This document shows, piece after piece, positions 1-4,819 of a stretch of 7,536 bases of DNA. A program made the translations under genes and the position numbers. How positions within the stretch are numbered: position 1 is the stretch's first letter; the number at the start of each line of letters is the position of its first letter. The stretch lies in the NCBI GenBank assembly GCA_021812735.1, contig JAKAMV010000485.1, forward strand, positions 1 to 7,536, given 5' to 3'. The stretch is from Chloroflexota bacterium (GTDB lineage: Bacteria; Chloroflexota; Limnocylindria; Limnocylindrales; CSP1-4). Below the pieces are notes generated by a model. It was not told the DNA's origin, made no database searches, and saw only the letters and a list, made by a program, of their open reading frames with translations.

Positions 1-1
1 C

Positions 2-385
2 GTCCACACCGACTACCCGCTCGCCGCGCTCGGCGAGGAGCTGGGCCTGATGGGCCTGCTCGCGATCTTCGGGCTGTACCTGGTGATCGTCGAGCGCGGG
101 CTGCGGATCGCGGCAGCCGCCCAGGACGAGTTCCGGGCGCTGCTCGCGGCCGGGCTCTCGCTGGTGATCGGGATCCAGGCGTTCATCATCGCGGCCGGTA
201 ACCTCAAGCTGGTCCCGCTGACGGGGATCACGCTGCCGTTCATCTCGTACGGCGGGTCGTCGCTGCTCGCCAACGCCATCGCCGTGGGCTTGCTGCTGGC
301 GCTCTCCGACCGTGGGGCCGTGCCGCCGCCACCGCCGCGACGCCGGCGCTGGCACGGGCTCTTCCGACGGGGAACGGTGCGATGA
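2..385 (+). CDS. SEDS-family peptidoglycan glycosyltransferase (FtsW/RodA), C-terminal part, 5' end outside window
   Basis: Partial gene; 127 residues and the stop are visible, and the frame is open to the left edge. SEDS proteins are polytopic membrane enzymes that polymerise lipid II into glycan strands, working with a class B PBP. The fragment opens with the HTDY segment (Asp at bases 11-13), matching the HTDF motif whose Asp is essential in RodA and FtsW, then GEELGLMG. The highly conserved PLTGITLPFISYGGSS block lies at fragment residues 72-87, followed by the last hydrophobic helix (LLANAIAVGLLLALS). The tail is a short cytoplasmic Pro/Arg-rich stretch (five Pro, four Arg). Its stop overlaps the ATG of the next gene (ATGA at 382-385), so the two are probably translationally coupled. 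Family assignment is firm; FtsW (division) versus RodA (elongation) cannot be decided from this fragment. The downstream class B PBP recalls actinobacterial rodA-pbpA, so I leave the symbol blank. Confidence 0.95.
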   Translation, partial: VHTDYPLAALGEELGLMGLLAIFGLYLVIVERGLRIAAAAQDEFRALLAAGLSLVIGIQAFIIAAGNLKLVPLTGITLPFISYGGSSLLANAIAVGLLLALSDRGAVPPPPPRRRRWHGLFRRGTVR

Positions 386-2073
386 GCGGCGAGCCGCCGA
401 CGCCGCGCGAGCCCCGGCACGAGGGTGCGGACCAGGCCCCGGGTCAACAGCGGCAGCGGGTGTCCGACGAGGCGGACGACGCCAACGAGGCGGACGACGC
501 CAACGAGGCCGACCTGGCCGACCACGCCCGACTGGACCCTCCAGAGACCTCGGGCCGGTCGGCGACACCGCGCTCCTCGGCCCGCGGCGCCCAGCCCATC
601 GGCAACAACGTCGTCCGCACCGGCCTCGCGCTGGTGCTCGCGTTCGCGGTCCTCGCCGCCGGCGCCGGCTGGTGGCAGGTGGTTGACGCCCAGCGGCTCT
701 CGACTCGGCCGGACAACCCCTCGGTCATCGCCGCGGCCCGGCGCACGCTCCGGGGGCCCATCGTGGACCGCAACGGCAACTGGCTGGCGCGGAGTGTCCG
801 GGACAAGAATGGCGAGGCGCAGCGGCAGTATCGCGACGCCACCGTGAGCGACGTGGTGGGGTACGCGTCCAGCCTGTTCGGCACCGCCGGCCTCGAGCGC
901 GCGTACAACGCGCAGCTGCTCGGGCTCACGACGGGGGACCCGCTGGCGGGGCTCACGGGCAAGCTGTTCCCGAATCGGCAGCAGGTGCTGGGGCTCCAGC
1001 TGGCGCTCGACCTGCGGCTCCAGCGCGCGGCGGTCGCGGGCCTCGGGAGCGACAGGGGTGCCGTCGTCATGCTCGACCCGGCGACGGGCGAGGTGCTCGC
1101 GCTCGCGTCCACCCCCACGTTCAACGCCTCCGCGATCGCCAATCCGGCGACCGCGACCGCCACCATGACCGCGCTCCAGGCGAACAAGGACCTGCCGCTG
1201 CTGCCGCGGGCGACCCTGGGCCAGTACGTGCCCGGGTCCGTGCTCAAGATCCTCACGGCCATCGCCGGGCTCGACAGCGGGGCGATCACCCCGTCCACCA
1301 CGTACCCGCAGCAGCCGGCGGCCGAGAAGACGGGGCTGCTCGTCGACGGGTTCCGGATCAAGGACGGCCACCACCCGGAGACCGACGGCCGCGCGCTCGA
1401 CCTCTACGGCGCCACGGAAGTCAGCTGCAACATCTGGTACGCCCTGACCGGCCTCAGAATCGGTGGTGAGCGGTTCGTGTCGGAGGCGGCGAAGGTGGGC
1501 TTCGGCCAGCCGATCCCGTTCGACCTGCCCACCTCGCCCAGCCGCCTGACGAACGGGCAGGGCAGCGCGCCCGGCGGGTTCGCGGACGACGCCGAGCTGG
1601 CGTCTGCGGCGTTCGGCCAGGGCGAGGCGGTCGTCACGCCGCTCCAGATGGCGCTCGTGGCGAGCGTCATCGCCGATGACGGCTGGCTGATGAAGCCCCA
1701 CCTCGTGACCGCGCTCACCGGGTCCTCGCCCGGAGCGCGGACCATCGCCCCGGACACGTGGCGGCGCGTGCTGTCGTCCGAGGACGCGGGGGCGATCAAG
1801 ACCGCGATGGAGCAGGCCGTCGAGGGCAGCCTCGGTCGGCTGTTCACGACGGGAGCCGCCGTGCCCGGGATCCCCACGGCGGGCAAGTCGGGCACTGCCC
1901 AGCTGGGCGGGACGGGCGAGCCCAACTCGTGGTTCATCGGGTTCGCGCCGGTTGACCACCCGAAGGTCGTAATCGCGGTCATCGTGGAGCAGGGCGGCCG
2001 GGGCGGGGAGCGGGCGGCGCCGCTGGCCGGGAACCTGCTCAGCCAGTACTTCTCGCTCTACGGGCGACCGTAG
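382..2073 (+). CDS. Class B penicillin-binding protein, peptidoglycan D,D-transpeptidase (PbpA/FtsI-like)
   Basis: 563 residues, complete. It cross-links stem peptides of nascent peptidoglycan on the outer face of the membrane and is the expected partner of the SEDS polymerase upstream. All three active-site motifs are visible: SVLK at residues 286-289 (nucleophile Ser286), SCN at 348-350, and KSGT at 502-505. The N-terminal pedestal has RGPIVDRNG at 124-132 and GLER at 170-173, both typical of PbpA-type enzymes; no PASTA domain follows the catalytic domain. A single transmembrane anchor spans about 80-99 (ending GWW), so the bulk is extracytoplasmic. Unusual is the roughly 75-residue hydrophilic, acidic cytoplasmic tail before the anchor, containing an EADDAN tandem repeat. 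That makes the protein longer than the roughly 490-residue actinobacterial PbpA. Start chosen at 382 because ATGA overlaps the upstream stop and GGGGAA lies 7 nt before it; an internal GTG at 460 would give a shorter tail. Paralogue name (pbpA versus ftsI) is uncertain. Confidence 0.95.
   Translation: MSGEPPTPREPRHEGADQAPGQQRQRVSDEADDANEADDANEADLADHARLDPPETSGRSATPRSSARGAQPIGNNVVRTGLALVLAFAVLAAGAGWWQVVDAQRLSTRPDNPSVIAAARRTLRGPIVDRNGNWLARSVRDKNGEAQRQYRDATVSDVVGYASSLFGTAGLERAYNAQLLGLTTGDPLAGLTGKLFPNRQQVLGLQLALDLRLQRAAVAGLGSDRGAVVMLDPATGEVLALASTPTFNASAIANPATATATMTALQANKDLPLLPRATLGQYVPGSVLKILTAIAGLDSGAITPSTTYPQQPAAEKTGLLVDGFRIKDGHHPETDGRALDLYGATEVSCNIWYALTGLRIGGERFVSEAAKVGFGQPIPFDLPTSPSRLTNGQGSAPGGFADDAELASAAFGQGEAVVTPLQMALVASVIADDGWLMKPHLVTALTGSSPGARTIAPDTWRRVLSSEDAGAIKTAMEQAVEGSLGRLFTTGAAVPGIPTAGKSGTAQLGGTGEPNSWFIGFAPVDHPKVVIAVIVEQGGRGGERAAPLAGNLLSQYFSLYGRP
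469..504 (+). repeat. Two-copy 18-bp tandem repeat inside the PBP coding sequence
   Basis: Bases 469-486 and 487-504 are identical 18-mers (gaggcggacgacgccaac), followed by the beginning of a third copy (gaggc at 505-509). They encode EADDAN twice and then EAD in the acidic cytoplasmic tail of the PBP. The unit is a multiple of three, so copy-number change would lengthen or shorten the tail without shifting frame. Seen directly in the sequence; whether it varies between strains is unknown. Confidence 0.9.
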
Positions 2074-2108
2074 GGGCACCGACCGCAGGCGCGGGCCAAG
2101 GCGCCCCT
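2072..2108 (+). terminator. Imperfect inverted repeat over the PBP stop codon, possible terminator or mRNA-end structure
   Basis: AGGGGCACC (2072-2080) pairs with GGCGCCCCT (2100-2108) with one A/C mismatch. Inside it a second stem, CCGC (2083-2086) with GCGG (2091-2094), closes an AGGC loop. The structure starts within the PBP TAG stop and ends 13 nt before the next ATG, where a transcription end would be expected. There is no T-tract, so classical Rho-independent termination is uncertain; it could instead stabilise the 3' end of the upstream mRNA. In such GC-rich DNA some stems arise by chance, hence the modest confidence. Confidence 0.4.
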
Positions 2109-2109
2109 G

Positions 2110-2115
2110 TAGGCT
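2110..2115 (+). promoter_or_regulatory. Candidate -10 box (TAGGCT) for a leaderless transcript of the small membrane protein
   Basis: TAGGCT fits the TANNNT -10 consensus and is followed by six bases before the ATG at 2122. Transcription would start at or next to the start codon, giving a leaderless mRNA, a common arrangement in high-GC Gram-positive and related bacteria. There is no convincing Shine-Dalgarno before that ATG, which fits, and no recognisable -35 element. Inferred from spacing only. Confidence 0.4.
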
Positions 2116-2121
2116 GCGCGG

Positions 2122-2352
2122 ATGGACCCCCTGCCCAACCCGCCGCCCGACCCTGACCGCCCAGCCGCCACGCCTCGCCGGCCCCTGCTCGAGCGGGTGG
2201 GCCTGGCGGCGGTCGCGCTCGTCATGGCCGGCCTGTTCGGGGCCGTCGCGGCGGCGTCCTTCGCGGGCGGCGAGGCCTTCCTGGGCACCATGGCCGGGAT
2301 CGGCTGCCTGATGGTGCTGTGGGTCGGGGCGATGACCCTGTTCCGGGGCTGA
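2122..2352 (+). CDS. Small two-helix membrane protein of unknown function
   Basis: 76 residues; I do not recognise the family. The first 25 residues are proline-rich and hydrophilic (seven Pro in the first 14, then basic RR at 19-20). Two hydrophobic segments follow at about 26-47 and 53-73, separated by a very short GGEA turn, so it should be a helical hairpin; the positive-inside rule suggests both ends are cytoplasmic. A single Cys sits at residue 62 in the second helix. The ATG at 2122 is the natural start: it stands six bases after a TANNNT box and has no good ribosome-binding site. It lies 48 bp after the PBP stop and 244 bp before moxR. The small size means the call rests on hydrophobic pattern, codon bias and fit to the gap. 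It could be an accessory subunit of the wall-synthesis pair, but nothing in the sequence proves that. Confidence 0.7.
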   Translation: MDPLPNPPPDPDRPAATPRRPLLERVGLAAVALVMAGLFGAVAAASFAGGEAFLGTMAGIGCLMVLWVGAMTLFRG

Positions 2353-2466
2353 GCGGGCCGGCCGGGGGAGTCGCATGGAACACCGATCGAAGGCGCGACG
2401 TCGTCACTCGCGTCGCACGCGCAACGTCGGAGGACCGCCCGCAGAACCGGTTTGCGCCGCGCGCCG

Positions 2467-2472
2467 TACACT
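2467..2472 (+). promoter_or_regulatory. Candidate -10 box (TACACT) of the moxR operon promoter
   Basis: TACACT matches TANNNT. Seven bases later, at 2480, comes a GTG in the moxR reading frame. Two readings are possible: a transcript starting near 2480 with a roughly 117-nt untranslated leader before the ATG at 2597, or a leaderless message translated from the GTG itself with a 39-residue N-terminal extension. No clear -35 hexamer at 16-18 nt spacing is visible. Confidence 0.4.
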
Positions 2473-2534
2473 CGCCCCAGTGACGCGGCGTCGTCCTCCG
2501 TTCCCGTGGACCGGCGCCCGGGCAGGGGGATGGA

Positions 2535-2558
2535 TCGGGCCAACGCTCGGCCCGAGCG
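2535..2558 (+). promoter_or_regulatory. Two overlapping, mutually exclusive hairpins in the moxR leader
   Basis: TCGGGCC (2535-2541) can pair with GGCCCGA (2549-2555), a perfect 7-bp stem with a 7-nt loop. Alternatively CGCTCG (2544-2549) can pair with CGAGCG (2553-2558), a 6-bp stem with a 3-nt loop. The two share bases 2549-2555, so only one can form at a time. They lie about 40 nt before the moxR ATG. No T-tract follows, so attenuation is speculative; GC-rich chance pairing is a serious alternative. Confidence 0.3.
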
Positions 2559-2596
2559 GGACCAGGCAGCATCGCCGCCACCACGACGGGAGTCAG

Positions 2597-3586
2597 ATGG
2601 GCAGCATCGCAACCATCGGTGACAGGGTCCTTGAGAATGTCGAGCGGGTCATCGTGGGCAAGCACCAGGAAGTGCGACTCGCACTGGTCGCGCTCCTGTG
2701 CCGCGGCCACCTCCTGATCGAGGACGTGCCGGGCACCGGCAAGACCGTGCTGGCCAAGTCGATCGCCCGGAGCCTGGGCTGCACCTTCCGCCGGATCCAG
2801 TTCACGCCGGACCTGCTGCCGTCCGACGTGACCGGCCTCTCGATCTACAACCAGAAGACGCAGGAGTTCGAGTTCCGGCCGGGGCCGATCATGAGCCAGG
2901 TCGTGCTCGCGGACGAGATCAATCGCGCGACGCCCAAGACGCAGAGCGCGCTGCTCGAATGCATGGACGAGCGGCAGGCCACGATCGACGGCGTCACCCA
3001 CCAGATGCCCGACCCGTTCCTCGTCATCGCGACCCAGAACCCCATCGAGTACGAGGGCACGTTCGCGCTCCCCGAGGCTCAGCTCGACCGGTTCATGCTC
3101 CGGATCCGGCTGGGCTACCCCGCGCTCGCAGACGAGATCAGAGTCCTCGACGACCAGAAGGTCACCCACCCGCTCGACGACCTCGAGGAGGTCTGCACAG
3201 GCGACGAGCTCCGCGGGCTCCAGGCGTCCATCCGCGACATCTACGTCGACCCCGCGGTCGCCAGCTACATCGTGCGGCTCGTCGCGTCCACGCGCGCCCA
3301 CCCGGACGTCTATCTGGGCGCCAGTCCGCGCGGCTCGATCTCGCTCTACCGCGCCTCGCAGGCCCTGGCCGGCCTGCTGGGCCGCGACTACGTGATCCCC
3401 GACGACGTCAAGGCGCTGGCCGAGCCCGCCCTCGCGCACCGCGTGATCATCAAGACTGCGAGCACGATCCACGACGTCTCCTCGGCGCACGTCGTCCGGG
3501 AACTGCTCGATTCGACCCCCATCGAGTCGGCCCGCCGAAGCGTCGGGGGTCCCCGCGAGACCAGCCCGAGCTCGGTCGCCGACTAG
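2597..3586 (+). CDS. moxR: MoxR-family AAA+ ATPase
   Basis: 329 residues from the chosen start. MoxR ATPases are cytoplasmic AAA+ chaperone-like proteins, usually encoded beside vWA/DUF58 proteins, and thought to remodel or activate partner proteins using ATP. Visible motifs: Walker A PGTGKT at 45-50 (Lys49), Walker [11 protein letters not shown] at 102-111 (Asp106-Glu107), sensor 1 Asn148 in [11 protein letters not shown], the arginine-finger region EAQLDRF ending at Phe166 (Arg165), and sensor 2 GASPRG at 241-246 (Arg245). All key ATPase residues are present. The ATG at 2597 is preferred because the family normally begins about 45 residues before the Walker A lysine and GGGAG (2588-2592) precedes it, although the 4-nt spacing is short. 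In-frame starts at 2375 (ATG) and 2480 (GTG) would add poorly conserved-looking Arg-rich sequence. It is the first gene of an operon, 18 nt before the DUF58 gene. Confidence 0.95.
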   Translation: MGSIATIGDRVLENVERVIVGKHQEVRLALVALLCRGHLLIEDVPGTGKTVLAKSIARSLGCTFRRIQFTPDLLPSDVTGLSIYNQKTQEFEFRPGPIMSQVVLADEINRATPKTQSALLECMDERQATIDGVTHQMPDPFLVIATQNPIEYEGTFALPEAQLDRFMLRIRLGYPALADEIRVLDDQKVTHPLDDLEEVCTGDELRGLQASIRDIYVDPAVASYIVRLVASTRAHPDVYLGASPRGSISLYRASQALAGLLGRDYVIPDDVKALAEPALAHRVIIKTASTIHDVSSAHVVRELLDSTPIESARRSVGGPRETSPSSVAD

Positions 3587-3604
3587 GGCGGGGAAGGCGC
3601 GACG

Positions 3605-4819
3605 ATGGTTCGTCGGCTGCAGCTCCTCGGCCTCGCCATCGTGCTCGCGGTCGCGGCGTTCTCGACCGGGTACTCGTTCCTGTTCTTCCTCGTCTACCTC
3701 GGGCTGATCATCGGGGGCGGCAGCTACATCGTGACCCGGATGGGCCTGGCCGACCTCGAGGCTGGGTACGCCGTGAGCCAGCTCACCGGCCACGTCGGCG
3801 ACCGGCTGCGGATCACCTACACCGTCCGCAACACAGGCCGGCTGCCGAAGCCCTGGCTCGAGGTGCACAACCCGACCTCGCTGCCTGGCGGGCTGCCGGG
3901 GCGGGCGCTGTCGCTGGGTGGCCGCGCCGAGCGCTCGTGGATGGTCCGGACGGCGCTTGCCCAGCGCGGGCACTTCCGCATCGACCCGCTACAGGTCCGC
4001 ACCGGGGACCCGTTCGGCTTCTTCGAGGCGTCGGCGGGCGTGGGCCACGGCATCACGCTCGTGGTGTACCCGCGCATCGACGCGCTGCCGTTCTGGCGCC
4101 TGCCGCCGGCCAGCATCGAGGGCGCCAACGCCTCGCCGGAGCGGACGCTGCAGACGACGCCGCTGGCCACGACCGTCCGCCCGTATGCGCCCGGCGACGC
4201 GATGAACCGCATCGCCTGGCGAACCACCGCGCGCAGTGGCGAGATCTTCGTCAAGGAGTTCGAGCTCGAGCAGACCACCGACGTCTGGCTGATCCTGGAC
4301 CTCGACGACGAGCTTGAGCTCGGCGAGGGCGAGTCCTCGACCACCGAGGTGGCGGTGCGCGCCGCCGCCTCGATCGCGGACAAGGCGATCCGCGAGAATC
4401 GTTCCGTGGGGCTGACCGCGAGCGGCCACCGGACCACCGTGATCCCCGCGGACCGGGGCGCCCGCCAGCGGCTGAAGATCCTCCAGCTCCTCGCGGCCGT
4501 CGAGGCCGACGGCAGCACCCCCCTCGACGAGGTGCTCGTGACCGGCCTTACGCGGCTGCGCCGGGGCATGACGGCCGTCGTGATCACGGCCACCCAGGAC
4601 CCGTCGTTCGTGCGGCCGCTGGCGTCGCTCCGTTCACGCGGCGTGGGCGTGGTGGTCATCTCGCTCGACCAGTCCCAGTTCGAACCCGCGCGGGACGGTG
4701 ATGCCGCCGAGGCCGTGCGCCAGCGGTCCAGGGCGCTGCGCCACACCCTGGCCGAGTTCGAGATCCCGACCTACGTCATCGGCCCGGTGCGCCGTCTCGG
4801 GGAGGTGCTCGTGGCATGA
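3605..4819 (+). CDS. DUF58 domain-containing membrane protein (vWA-like fold)
   Basis: 404 residues. DUF58 proteins are the usual genetic partners of MoxR ATPases; the biochemical role is unsettled. Two closely spaced hydrophobic segments (about 7-20 and 22-40) anchor the N-terminus. A beta-rich region follows (about 50-150) that includes RTGDPFGFF, typical of the family. The DUF58 signature is clear: YAPGD at 194-198, then NRIAW ending at Trp205, TTAR, and the KEFELEQT strand. The following vWA-like segment begins DLDDE at 232-236, lacking a canonical DxSxS metal-binding motif. The start is supported by GGGGAAGG (3590-3597), seven bases before the ATG. The gene lies 18 nt after moxR, and its stop overlaps the next ATG (ATGA at 4816-4819), so all three genes should be co-transcribed and the last two translationally coupled. 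I infer that MoxR acts on this protein, as proposed for related pairs. Confidence 0.93.
   Translation: MVRRLQLLGLAIVLAVAAFSTGYSFLFFLVYLGLIIGGGSYIVTRMGLADLEAGYAVSQLTGHVGDRLRITYTVRNTGRLPKPWLEVHNPTSLPGGLPGRALSLGGRAERSWMVRTALAQRGHFRIDPLQVRTGDPFGFFEASAGVGHGITLVVYPRIDALPFWRLPPASIEGANASPERTLQTTPLATTVRPYAPGDAMNRIAWRTTARSGEIFVKEFELEQTTDVWLILDLDDELELGEGESSTTEVAVRAAASIADKAIRENRSVGLTASGHRTTVIPADRGARQRLKILQLLAAVEADGSTPLDEVLVTGLTRLRRGMTAVVITATQDPSFVRPLASLRSRGVGVVVISLDQSQFEPARDGDAAEAVRQRSRALRHTLAEFEIPTYVIGPVRRLGEVLVA

Larger units (their letters stand above)
2353..2596 (+). promoter_or_regulatory. 244-bp intergenic region, probable promoter and 5' leader of the moxR operon
   Basis: This gap precedes the tightly packed moxR-DUF58-transglutaminase operon and is the likely site of its promoter. 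It holds a TANNNT box (TACACT, 2467-2472), the palindrome AACCGGTT (2445-2452), a GCGACG/CGTCGC inverted repeat (2395-2400 with 2411-2416), and two overlapping hairpins at 2535-2558. The moxR frame is open back to an ATG at 2375, but the translated extension is Arg/His-rich and unlike the MoxR family, so I treat most of it as non-coding. Confidence 0.5.

Noticed and set aside
13..2376. 787-codon open frame on the minus strand opposite the SEDS, PBP and small genes
   Set aside because: Translation is Arg/Pro/Gly-rich and without family motifs, while the opposite strand carries clear SEDS and PBP motifs. Long antisense frames are expected in DNA this GC-rich.
2445..2452. Palindrome AACCGGTT as a possible repressor operator
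   Set aside because: An 8-bp palindrome alone is too short to support an operator call, and no second copy was seen nearby.
2058..2612. 184-codon minus-strand frame across the intergenic region before moxR
   Set aside because: Composition is Arg/Ala/Ser-rich with no domain; it overlaps the small gene and probable promoter, and no start context supports it.
2222..3973. 583-codon open frame on the minus strand opposite moxR
   Set aside because: It mirrors the moxR codons, has low-complexity composition and no recognisable domain; the plus strand encodes all the AAA+ motifs.
2698..4317. 539-codon plus-strand frame overlapping moxR and DUF58
   Set aside because: It is a frame-shifted reading of both genes, Arg/Pro-rich, with no motif of its own and crossing the real gene boundary.
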